DNA from: CAZUCD01 sp964618855
Lineage (GTDB): Bacteria > Sumerlaeota > Sumerlaeia > SLMS01 > JANRJK01
Direction of reading: 5' to 3'
Length of the DNA: 22,079 nucleotides
Assembly (NCBI GenBank): GCA_964618855.1
Contig: CAZUCD010000058.1
Coordinates: forward strand, 1 to 22,079
Part shown: piece after piece, positions 14,600 to 21,648 of the stretch
How the letters are laid out: each line of letters begins with the position of its first letter
How positions within the stretch are numbered: the first letter of the stretch is position 1
Made by a program: the position numbers and the translations under genes
The notes under the pieces: model-generated
Seen by the model: the letters and a program-made list of their open reading frames with translations, nothing else
The model's database searches: none
What the model was told of the DNA's origin: nothing

Positions 14600-16059
14600 G
14601 GCTCGGAGCCCGGCTCGATCCAGACGAAGTCGCCGTCGTCCTCGTCGACAAAGCCCGCGGCAAAGTCCTCGCCGGGAGCGAGCGCTGCGGCGCGCACCTC
14701 GTGCTCGGGCTTGATGGCGGCGCCCTTCTCCCACCCGCGCGGGGGGGACTTGCGGCGCAACTTGATGTAGAGCGGGGTCGAGTCGAGTTCGAGCTGCGCG
14801 CGGAACTGGTTCTCAAGGTAGCGCTGGTAGCTGAAGTGCGCGAGGTTCGGGTCGTTGACGAAGAGCGAGATCGCCGGTGGACGGAAGCCGGTCTGGCAGG
14901 CGTACTTGATGCGGAGCTGGCTGCCCGCGCGCGTGGGCGGGGAGACGAACGAGGTCGCCTTGCGCACGATGAGGTTCAGGAGCGCGGTCTGGAACTCGCG
15001 GCGGAACTGCTGGGAGGCGTGGCGGATGAGGCCCCAAAGCTTCGGGGCGCGCTGGCCCGTGCGCGCGCTGATCGTCAGGATCGGCGCCCACTTCATGAAG
15101 TTGAAGTGGTCCCGCACGCGGGCGATGAACTCCCCGTGCGTTTCGTTCGTCTTCTCGAGCGCATCCCACTTGTTGAGGACGATGACCGCGGCGCGCCCGC
15201 GTTCCGTGATGTAGCCCGCGATGTGCGCATCCTGCTCGCTGAGGGGGCGCGTCGCGTCGAGAAGCAGGAGCACGACCTCCGCCCGCTCGATGGCGTGCAG
15301 GGAGGAGAAGACGGAGAGCATCTCCGCGCCGCGCTCGACCCGCGAGCGCCTGCGTATGCCGGCGGTGTCGATCAGGGTGAACTGCTGGCCGTCCACGGTG
15401 ACTTCCGTGTCGATGGCGTCGCGCGTCGTGCCTGCGATGGCGCTGGCGATGACGCGCTCCTCGCCGAGCAGGCGGTTCACGAGCGTCGACTTGCCAACGT
15501 TCTGGCGGCCGACGATGGCGACGCGGACGGTCGAGAAGTCCTCCTGCGGATCGCGCGCGGGGAACTCCTTCGTGAGCACGTCCATCATGTCATAGAGCCC
15601 GTCGCCGTGGAGTGCGGAGAGGGGAAAGAGCTCGTCGAGACCGTACTCGGAGAAGTCGGCGTAGGCCTGCGTGACGAGGCGCTCATTCTCGCACTTGTTG
15701 ACGGCCATGAAGAACTTGCGGCCAGCGCGGCGAAGGCGGCTGAGGATCTCGGTGTCCACGGGATGCCCGGGCGAGTGGACGTCGACGAGGAAGATGATCG
15801 CGTCGGCCTCGTCGAGGGCGTGCATGGTTTGCGCGCGCATCGCGGCGCCGAGTTCGGTGTGCGTCTCGAGCTCGTAGCCGCCGGTGTCGGTCAGGATGAA
15901 GGGTCGCCCGGCGTACTCCGCGCGCGCATAGTGCCTGTCCCGCGTCAGCCCGGGGATGTCGCTCACGAGCGCAAGCCGCTCCCCCACCAACCTGTTGAAC
16001 AGGGTGGACTTGCCGACGTTTGGGCGGCCGATGATGGCGACTACGGGGAGGGGGCGCAT
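14596..16059 (-). CDS. der: Ribosome assembly GTPase Der (EngA)
   Basis: This is a 487-residue protein with two tandem GTPase domains and a KH-like C-terminal domain, acting in 50S subunit assembly. Domain 1 has GRPNVGKS (11-18), DTGG (58-61) and NKCE (121-124, where other Der proteins have NKxD). Domain 2 has GRQNVGKS (184-191), DTAG (231-234) and NKWD (296-299). The KH domain follows (KYACQTGFRPPAISLFVN). An acidic tail of about 25 residues closes the protein. The ATG at 16059 was chosen because the first G1 motif begins ten residues later; the in-frame sequence upstream translates the 7-bp array. No Shine-Dalgarno is visible. Its end overlaps the plsY start. Confidence 0.96.
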   Translation of the reverse strand: MRPLPVVAIIGRPNVGKSTLFNRLVGERLALVSDIPGLTRDRHYARAEYAGRPFILTDTGGYELETHTELGAAMRAQTMHALDEADAIIFLVDVHSPGHPVDTEILSRLRRAGRKFFMAVNKCENERLVTQAYADFSEYGLDELFPLSALHGDGLYDMMDVLTKEFPARDPQEDFSTVRVAIVGRQNVGKSTLVNRLLGEERVIASAIAGTTRDAIDTEVTVDGQQFTLIDTAGIRRRSRVERGAEMLSVFSSLHAIERAEVVLLLLDATRPLSEQDAHIAGYITERGRAAVIVLNKWDALEKTNETHGEFIARVRDHFNFMKWAPILTISARTGQRAPKLWGLIRHASQQFRREFQTALLNLIVRKATSFVSPPTRAGSQLRIKYACQTGFRPPAISLFVNDPNLAHFSYQRYLENQFRAQLELDSTPLYIKLRRKSPPRGWEKGAAIKPEHEVRAAALAPGEDFAAGFVDEDDGDFVWIEPGSEP

Positions 16060-16113
16060 GGGATCGGGATTCGGTGATCGGGAATGGGGGATCGGGCCGG
16101 GGATCAGGGATCG
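16060..16113 (+). repeat. 7-bp tandem array between lpxB and der
   Basis: After a leading GGGAT, the plus strand reads CGGGATT, CGGTGAT, CGGGAAT, GGGGGAT, CGGGCCG, GGGATCA, GGGATCG in exact 7-base steps from 16065. The array fills most of the 70-base spacer: it ends 16 bases from the lpxB stop and touches the der ATG. It has no sign of coding use. Confidence 0.7.
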
Positions 16114-16129
16114 TAAGGGAGTCTGACTT

Positions 16130-17335
16130 TCAGGGTTCCTCGGCTGGTTCAGGACCCGACTCGGAGGCGTTTGCAGGCTCCTGGGCGGTGGCGCCGACGG
16201 CATCGAGGACGGACAGCGCCGCGCGGACCGATGCCCCGGGGCCGCCGAGCTTTTGCTTCACGCGCAGCAGCTCGTCCACCATTTGCCCGTACCGCGTCGG
16301 GTTGTCGAGGTAGTATGCTGTGCGTTCCGCCAGGTTCTGTCCGGTGAACTCGCTCTGGAGAAGTTCCGGCACGATCCGGTTCTGGGCGACGATGTTCGGC
16401 AGCCCGATGAAGCTGATCGTGAAGAGTTCCTTGGCGATGGTGAACGTGAGTGCATTGGTGCGGTAGACGATGAGCATGGGGCAGCCGAGGATGGCGGCCT
16501 CGAGGGTGGAGGTGCCGCTCTTGACCCAGGAGAAGTCGCAGTGGGCGCGCAGGTTGTAGCGCTTGCGGTCGATGACGGGGATCTCGAACGGCAGGTCGGC
16601 CTCGTCCAGGATGCGCGTGATCTGCGACCTTTCGATGGTGGTGGCGCGGATGATCGCGAACTGGGTGCGCGGATGCACCTCCCTGAACCGCTTCGCGCCG
16701 TCCAGCATGATGGCGAGGAAGCTGGAGACTTCCTTTTCGCGCGAGCCGGGGACGATCGTGATGAGGGGGCGCGTCGGGTCGAAGCCGAACTCGGCGAACA
16801 CCTCGTCCTTGGTCTGGTCGATGCGGATCACGTCAAACAGGGGATGGCCGACGTAGTCCACGTCCATCTTGAGCTCGGAGTAGATCGCCTCCTCGAACGG
16901 AAAGATGACGATCATCTTCGTGACGAGCCTGGCGAGCGTGTACTTGCGCGACCCGTGCCACGCCCACACCTGCGGGCTGATGTACCAGATGACCGGGATG
17001 CCGAGCCGCTTCGCCTGGTCTGCGATGCGGATGTTGAAGCCGGGGTAGTCGACGAGGATGATGGCGTCGGGCCTGTGCTGACGCAGCCATGAGACCGTGC
17101 GGTTGAAGAGCCGCCGGATCTTCGGGAGGTTCTGCACCACGCCCGCGAGTCCGATGATGGCCAGTTCCTTCACGATGTTTGCGAGCAGGTCCACGCCCGC
17201 CGCCTTCATCTGCCGGCCGCCGAGCCCCGTGAACCTCGTGCGCGGATAGCGCGCCTTCACCGCCCGCACGAGGTTCGCCCCGTGCAGGTCCCCGGAGTTT
17301 TCACCGGCGATGATGAAGAAGTTCAGTTCGCGCAA
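16130..17335 (-). CDS. lpxB: Lipid-A-disaccharide synthase LpxB
   Basis: This is a 401-residue GT19 enzyme that joins UDP-2,3-diacylglucosamine to lipid X on the cytoplasmic face of the inner membrane. Visible motifs are IIAGENSGDLHGANL (8-22), LGGRQMKAAG, VDYPGFN (Asp96 is the likely equivalent of the catalytic Asp98 of the H. influenzae enzyme), WYISPQVWAW, VGHPLFD, VPGSREKE (195-201) and KSGTSTLEAAILGCPMLIVYR. The start is TTG at 17335; no ATG or GTG fits nearby and the motif begins eight residues in. The C-terminal about 30 residues are Ala/Glu/Pro-rich and non-conserved. Presence of lpxB implies lipid A. Confidence 0.95.
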   Translation of the reverse strand: MRELNFFIIAGENSGDLHGANLVRAVKARYPRTRFTGLGGRQMKAAGVDLLANIVKELAIIGLAGVVQNLPKIRRLFNRTVSWLRQHRPDAIILVDYPGFNIRIADQAKRLGIPVIWYISPQVWAWHGSRKYTLARLVTKMIVIFPFEEAIYSELKMDVDYVGHPLFDVIRIDQTKDEVFAEFGFDPTRPLITIVPGSREKEVSSFLAIMLDGAKRFREVHPRTQFAIIRATTIERSQITRILDEADLPFEIPVIDRKRYNLRAHCDFSWVKSGTSTLEAAILGCPMLIVYRTNALTFTIAKELFTISFIGLPNIVAQNRIVPELLQSEFTGQNLAERTAYYLDNPTRYGQMVDELLRVKQKLGGPGASVRAALSVLDAVGATAQEPANASESGPEPAEEP

Positions 17336-17414
17336 GTTGGATCCGGCCTGTGGTGTCGGTTCCCGGGTTTCGGCCGCGGATGGACCGGGGCTGGAAGGCC
17401 CGTCGCAACGGCCC

Positions 17415-17435
17415 GAAACCGGACTCCGAAGCCCG
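17415..17435 (-). repeat. 7-bp tandem array after the Gfo/Idh gene
   Basis: On the minus strand CGGGCTT, CGGAGTC, CGGTTTC follow in exact 7-base steps, starting two bases after the Gfo/Idh stop. Part of it (17413-17420) also pairs with 17366-17373 (GGTTTCGG), so a hairpin with a long loop is possible in the 102-base spacer before lpxB. Confidence 0.5.
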
Positions 17436-17437
17436 GG

Positions 17438-18439
17438 CTAGGTCGCCCCGGGGAATGCAGCGAGGTCGGCCGGCAGGGCCGAGGCCTTCTGCCGGATCAT
17501 CTCGGTGATCTTGATGACGACGTCGAGCGCCTCCATGGCCTGCGTGCCGTCCGTGCGGGGGGGCCTGCCGCGCTCGATGCAGTCGATGAAGTGGTCGAGC
17601 TCCAGCTTGAGCGGCTCCTCGCGCTTGATGCGCAGCTTCTTGGACTCGACCAGGAACCGCGGGTCCCCGGGCTTCTCGAAGTCGGGGTTCGGGACGCGCC
17701 GGTACACCTCCATCGCCTGCTTCGCGTAGTCCAGCGAGACGTAGGCGTCGTCCTGGAACACGCGCAGCTTGCGGAGGGGCTTCGGGGTCACTCGGGAGAC
17801 GGTGATGTTCGCGATGCAGCCGCTTTCGAACGTGATGCGCGCGTTCGCGATGTCCTCCTTCTCCGTCACGATGGCGACGCCGACGGCCTCGATGCTCTTG
17901 ATGGGGGAGTTCACGATGCGCAGTATGATGTCCACGTCGTGGATCATGAGGTCCATGACGACGCCGACGTCCTTCACACGGGGGTTGAAGGGCCCCAGTC
18001 GGTGGCATTCGATGAAACGCGGCGTCGTGAGGATTTCCATGAACCTCTGGACGGCCATGTTGAAGTGCTCGATGTGGCCGACCTGGAGGACGAGGCCGCG
18101 CTTTGCCGCCGCCACGGCGAGCTTTGCGGCGTTCATCACGCTGTCGCAGACGGGCTTCTCCACAAGGCAGTGGATGTTGTTCTCCAGCATGGCCATGCCG
18201 ATCTCGAAGTGCGTGACCGTCGGCGTGGCGATGCTGACCGCATCGACCTGGCCGACCAGTTCGCGGAAGTCGGTGACGGGCTTGGCGCCCCAAAGCTTGG
18301 CGATCTTGTGCGCCTGGTCCTTGCTCGCGTCGCACACGTGCGTGAGCTTGCAGCGGGGGTTCTGGGCGTAGTTGCGGGCGTGGTGCTGGCCCAGGTGGCC
18401 GACGCCGATCACGGCGGTGCGGAGTTGTTTGGCTTCCAT
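17438..18439 (-). CDS. Gfo/Idh/MocA family oxidoreductase adjacent to lpxB
   Basis: This is a 333-residue protein. The N-terminal Rossmann domain begins AVIGVGHLGQHHARNY (9-24), and the substrate side has EKP (94-96) and DLMIHDVDI (163-171, the HDxD motif). Enzymes of this family reduce or oxidise sugars or sugar nucleotides with NAD(P). A Gfo/Idh gene next to lpxB recurs in several phyla, including some deltaproteobacteria; in bacteria with 3-amino lipid A the oxidoreductase GnnA acts on UDP-GlcNAc with the transaminase GnnB. No GnnB-like gene is in the window, so GnnA is only a possibility. AGGA six bases before the ATG sets the start. Confidence 0.88.
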   Translation of the reverse strand: MEAKQLRTAVIGVGHLGQHHARNYAQNPRCKLTHVCDASKDQAHKIAKLWGAKPVTDFRELVGQVDAVSIATPTVTHFEIGMAMLENNIHCLVEKPVCDSVMNAAKLAVAAAKRGLVLQVGHIEHFNMAVQRFMEILTTPRFIECHRLGPFNPRVKDVGVVMDLMIHDVDIILRIVNSPIKSIEAVGVAIVTEKEDIANARITFESGCIANITVSRVTPKPLRKLRVFQDDAYVSLDYAKQAMEVYRRVPNPDFEKPGDPRFLVESKKLRIKREEPLKLELDHFIDCIERGRPPRTDGTQAMEALDVVIKITEMIRQKASALPADLAAFPGAT

Positions 18440-18446
18440 CGGGAAT

Positions 18447-18530
18447 CCTGCGGGATCAACGGGTGGGCGGTCGTGCCTCCGGATGGACGCACGACCGCAT
18501 CATTCGGGATACCCTCCCGCGTCCCGCAGG
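18447..18530 (-). promoter_or_regulatory. Structured 5' leader of the Gfo/Idh gene, three-stem fold covering the ribosome-binding site
   Basis: In the minus-strand RNA, CCUGCGGGA (18530-18522) pairs perfectly with UCCCGCAGG (18455-18447). Inside are CGGGA/UCCCG (18519-18515 with 18509-18505, 5-base loop) and a perfect 10-bp stem GCGGUCGUGC/GCACGACCGC (18498-18489 with 18476-18467, 12-base loop). The outer helix includes the AGG of the AGGA Shine-Dalgarno, six bases before the ATG. A translational switch is possible; a chance or repeat-derived cruciform is the alternative. I do not recognise a known riboswitch class. Confidence 0.4.
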
Positions 18531-18551
18531 GCGGGGGGAAGGGGTCTTTTC

Positions 18552-18600
18552 CGGGGGCCGGGGGCCAGCGGCCAGAAGTCCGGGGCCGGGGGTCGGCCCG
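18552..18600 (+). repeat. 7-bp tandem array after murA
   Basis: CGGGGGC, CGGGGGC, CAGCGGC, CAGAAGT, CCGGGGC, CGGGGGT, CGGCCCG follow in 7-base steps on the plus strand, ending two bases before the complement of the murA stop codon. Several units contain G-runs, so G-rich structure on the plus strand is possible. Confidence 0.6.
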
Positions 18601-18602
18601 GA

Positions 18603-19931
18603 TCAGACCTGGATGGTGGTTGGTGCCGTTTCCTTCAGGGCGACCTTCTCCGGGGCCTCGCACTCGACCGCGCGGATCGTTGCGTCCACGGCGGTCAGTT
18701 TGGACACAAAGTCCTCGTACCCGCGTTCGACGAAGTGCGTGTTGCGGACGAGCGTCGCGCCCTTTGCCGCCAGCGCTGCAAGCACGAGCGCCGCGCCGGC
18801 GCGCAGGTCCGTCGCCTCCACCTCCGCACCCGTGTAGCCACGCTGCCCCTCGATCGTGATCACACCGCTGTCGGCTCGCAGGTTCGCGCCCATCCGGTTG
18901 AGCTGCCCCAGGTGCATCATGCGCTCGGGGTAGATCGTCTCGCGGATGATGGACCGGCCCGGCGTGATCGCTAGGAGCGCCGTCATGGCGCTCTGCATGT
19001 CCGTCGCGAATCCCGGGAAGGGGGCCGTCGTGAGGTTCAGCGTGTTCTTTGGCCGCAGGGACGCGCGGATGCGCAGGGCGCTCGTTCCGGTCTGCTCCAG
19101 GAGGGCGCCCCACTGGCGCAGGTAGGTCAGCGTGGGCTCGCATGCGGAGGTGTCGATGCCATCGAGGAGGAGTTCCCCGTCCGTGATGAGCGCCGCCACC
19201 GCCCAGGTCCCCGCCTCTATCCGGTCGGGGGGGATGCGGTACTCGACGCCGCGCAGCGAGCGGACGCCCTGGACGTGGATGGTGTTCGTGCCGGCCCCCT
19301 CAATGCGCGCCCCCATGGTGACCAGGAAGCGGCACAGCTCCGAGACCTCCGGTTCGCGCGCGGCGCCCTCAATGGTGGTGAAGCCCTCGGACAAGACGGC
19401 GGCCATGAGGACATTGCAGGTGGCGCCGACGCTGGTGCCGAACTTGCCGCAAAGGGACATGCGCGCCCCGGCAAGGCCGCGGTGGCGCAGTTTCACATAG
19501 CCGTCCCTGCTGCTGGAGGTCGCGCCCAGCGCCTCGAAGCCGGCGATGTGGAGGTCTATCGGTCGCTCGCCGATCGCACAGCCGCCGGGCTCCGACAAAT
19601 TCGCGCGGCCCAGCTTGGCCAGCATCGGGCCCGCCGCGTAGAAGCTCGCCCGCATGCTGTTCATGATCTCGAACGGCACCTCCGTCCCGCGGAACCCCGC
19701 CGGGTCGATCCGCATCGTCGAGCCATCGTAGTCCACGTTGGCGCCGAGCAGCGAGAGCAGCGCCTGCATCTGCATCGTGTCGCGCAGGGAAGGGACGTTG
19801 CGGAGCACGGTCGGCCCGTCGCCCAGCAGGGCGGCCGCCATGATGGGCAGGCTGGCGTTCTTGGAACCGCTGATGCGCACCCTGCCGCGAAGGGGGGTGC
19901 CCCCTTCGATTTCGTAGGCGCCAACGAGCAT
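18603..19931 (-). CDS. murA: UDP-N-acetylglucosamine 1-carboxyvinyltransferase MurA
   Basis: This is a 442-residue cytosolic enzyme of the EPSP synthase fold that transfers enolpyruvyl from PEP to UDP-GlcNAc, the first committed step of peptidoglycan synthesis. Motifs: SGSKNA (21-26, Lys24), NSMRASFYAAGPMLAKLG, and the catalytic loop PGGCAIG with Cys118, so fosfomycin sensitivity through that cysteine is expected from family knowledge. FATDMQSAMTAL and the closing RGYEDFVSKLTAV match. The ATG at 19931 has GGAGG nine bases upstream; an in-frame ATG at 19976 would add 15 unlikely basic residues. The C-terminus extends about 20 residues beyond the fold. Confidence 0.96.
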   Translation of the reverse strand: MLVGAYEIEGGTPLRGRVRISGSKNASLPIMAAALLGDGPTVLRNVPSLRDTMQMQALLSLLGANVDYDGSTMRIDPAGFRGTEVPFEIMNSMRASFYAAGPMLAKLGRANLSEPGGCAIGERPIDLHIAGFEALGATSSSRDGYVKLRHRGLAGARMSLCGKFGTSVGATCNVLMAAVLSEGFTTIEGAAREPEVSELCRFLVTMGARIEGAGTNTIHVQGVRSLRGVEYRIPPDRIEAGTWAVAALITDGELLLDGIDTSACEPTLTYLRQWGALLEQTGTSALRIRASLRPKNTLNLTTAPFPGFATDMQSAMTALLAITPGRSIIRETIYPERMMHLGQLNRMGANLRADSGVITIEGQRGYTGAEVEATDLRAGAALVLAALAAKGATLVRNTHFVERGYEDFVSKLTAVDATIRAVECEAPEKVALKETAPTTIQV

Positions 19932-20022
19932 GGGTGCCCGCCTCCGGGCCGCGACGGCTCCGTTTGCGGGCCGCATCGCGGGGAATTGGTGAGTCTCCCG
20001 GCGACGCAGGAATCCCAGTGGC

Positions 20023-20033
20023 TACAATGTCAA
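20023..20033. promoter_or_regulatory. murA: Promoter-like hexamers in the murA divergent spacer
   Basis: TTGACA on the minus strand (20033-20028) is a perfect -35 and TACAAT on the plus strand (20023-20028) a good -10, sharing bases. Neither has a convincing partner at 16-18 bases, so this marks only a possible divergent promoter area. Confidence 0.2.
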
Positions 20034-20044
20034 GAAACGAAAGA

Positions 20045-20072
20045 CGGAAATCGGGAATCGGAGGCCGGAGGT
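20045..20072 (+). repeat. 7-bp tandem array upstream of murA
   Basis: Four units, CGGAAAT, CGGGAAT, CGGAGGC, CGGAGGT, follow at an exact 7-base period. Two of them occur identically in the array at 10374-10490, and CGGGAAT in that at 16060-16113. It lies about 113 bases from the murA start, 35 bases before the 8-bp array. Confidence 0.65.
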
Positions 20073-20107
20073 TTGGCACCCCCGCGAGATTCATCATCCT
20101 GCCTTTC

Positions 20108-20166
20108 GACTTTTTGACTTTTCGACTTTTCGACTTTTCGACTTTCCCACCTTTGGACTTTTCGAC
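20108..20166 (-). repeat. 8-bp tandem array, GTCGAAAA units
   Basis: On the plus strand GACTTTTT, three GACTTTTC, and the variants GACTTTCC and CACCTTTG lead to another GACTTTTC at strict 8-base steps (GAC or CAC at 20108, 20116, 20124, 20132, 20140, 20148, 20156, 20164). The minus-strand unit GTCGAAAA matches the array at 7412-7438. It sits in the 284-base divergent spacer between murA and the lipoprotein gene, 49 bases before the latter. Confidence 0.75.
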
Positions 20167-20215
20167 CTCCCCTTTTCCGACTGCCTTGCCCCCGCCCGCC
20201 TGAGTCTCATGAGTT

Positions 20216-21625
20216 GTGAAGACCTGCGACCGCTCGGCGCCCGTGGCCACGAACCCCGACACCCATTGCCTCCGCACCTTCCCCCTGCCCATGGCCGCGA
20301 TGTTGGCCGTGTTGCTGTTGGGGATGGTCGGGTGCGCCCATGGGCCGAGGGCGCTCGACTACCGCGCCGCGACCGCCCGCGCGATGGCATCCCCGGCATA
20401 CGGGAACCCCTCCAGTCGGTCGCAGACCCTTGCGGCGATGGATGTTGTGACGGTCGCATCGATCGCGGGTGAACCGCGCGCTATCACGGAGGCGCTCGGC
20501 GTGATCGAGGAAAACGCCGGCGCCGAGCGCGGCGCCCTCGCCGGGGCCATCAGCATGGCCACCGTGGAGGGCGCGCGCCGCTACATCGGCGAAACCTACG
20601 AGCGCGCCTACGCATCGATCGTCGGCGGGTGGGCCTACTGGGTCCTCGGCCAGCACGAGAACGCCGCGGCCCTTTGGCGCAATGCCGCCATGATCGACCG
20701 AGAATCCGACGAGGGATACCGCGAGGACTTCGGCGCCGCGAACTACCTCCTCGCCCGCTGGTACTGGCGCAAGGGGGGCGCCGGGGACCGCAAGAACTCC
20801 GAGATTTTCACCGAACGCCTCCTGGCCGTGCAGCCCAACGCGAGGCCCTTCGCCAACCCTGTCGCCTACGAGAAGCACAACCTCGTGGTGCTGGTGGAGA
20901 ACGGGTTCGGGCCACGCAAGCTCGCCACCGGGCCGCAGGGCTCCATCCTGGAGTATTCCGAGGGCGAACCCGACTTCCCGTACGCGACCGTGCGCATCGA
21001 CGGCCTACAGGCCGGCCGCACTGTGGCGATTCTGGACATGCGGGACCAGGCGGTGCATTCGCTCCGTCCCACGGCGAAGGTGATCTGGCAGGCGATGCGC
21101 GGCACGGCGGTCGCCGGGGCGGTCGGCTACGGTGTCTACAAGCTGACGGACGACCCGGCGCTCGGGGTGTTCGCCGCGGCGTTCCTTCAATTGCTCCCGG
21201 CGGACTTGCGCCAATGGCGCGGCGTCCCCGCGCAACTCCATGTCTTCAGCGCCCAGGTCCCACCGGGCATCCATGACATTCGCATCGAGGCCGTTTCCGG
21301 ATGGGGCCAGACCGGGAGGCTCTTCGCAGAGTACGTGTCTGTCCCCGTCGGGATTGAACGGGAGACCATCCTGCTCGTGCGCATGGTGCCCGGCGTCGAA
21401 AAGAGGTCGTTGCCCGCGCCGACCCTCCGCCCAACCCTTGCGCCGGACCGCAGGGCCCCCGCAGACCCGAGGGCCACCGTCGTCTTCCCGTCCGCCATCA
21501 ATCCCGAGGACTGGGAGAAGAGTCCCCTCTACCGATACCTCCCGCCCCCGGCCACGCCCGCAGAGAAGGCCCAGCTACGCCGAGACGAAGAGGAATCAGC
21601 CGAGTCCGCCCCCACGACACCCTGA
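20216..21625 (+). CDS. Lipoprotein with COG3014-like helical region
   Basis: This is a protein of up to 469 residues. A lipobox MVGC (Cys40) after the core MLAVLLLG makes it an outer- or inner-membrane lipoprotein. The GTG at 20216 gives a long N-region; GTG 20243 or ATG 20291 are alternatives and none has a good ribosome-binding site, so the start is uncertain. Residues about 70-210 are helical, TPR-like (ERAYASIVGGWAYWVLGQHENAAALWRNA). Then come YEKHNLVVLVENGFGPRK (218-235) and a beta-rich part with a hydrophobic stretch, resembling the COG3014 lipoproteins found beside LpoB. The C-terminal 80 residues are Pro-rich. The neighbouring YcfL-like gene supports this reading. Function is by association only. 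Confidence 0.72.
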   Translation: MKTCDRSAPVATNPDTHCLRTFPLPMAAMLAVLLLGMVGCAHGPRALDYRAATARAMASPAYGNPSSRSQTLAAMDVVTVASIAGEPRAITEALGVIEENAGAERGALAGAISMATVEGARRYIGETYERAYASIVGGWAYWVLGQHENAAALWRNAAMIDRESDEGYREDFGAANYLLARWYWRKGGAGDRKNSEIFTERLLAVQPNARPFANPVAYEKHNLVVLVENGFGPRKLATGPQGSILEYSEGEPDFPYATVRIDGLQAGRTVAILDMRDQAVHSLRPTAKVIWQAMRGTAVAGAVGYGVYKLTDDPALGVFAAAFLQLLPADLRQWRGVPAQLHVFSAQVPPGIHDIRIEAVSGWGQTGRLFAEYVSVPVGIERETILLVRMVPGVEKRSLPAPTLRPTLAPDRRAPADPRATVVFPSAINPEDWEKSPLYRYLPPPATPAEKAQLRRDEEESAESAPTTP

Positions 21626-21648
21626 GAACCGCTCCGAGGACACCCCCC

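Noticed and set aside
14701..16077. A 458-codon open frame opposite der
   Set aside because: Antisense to der; no motif, and the composition is that of a high-GC shadow frame.
20045..20166. CRISPR array
   Set aside because: Units of 7 and 8 bases are contiguous, with no spacers, and no cas gene is present.
19369..20292. A minus-strand frame giving Lys/Ser/Val-rich repeats (VEKSKSRK type)
   Set aside because: It is the translation of the 8-bp array joined to a shadow of murA, not a protein.
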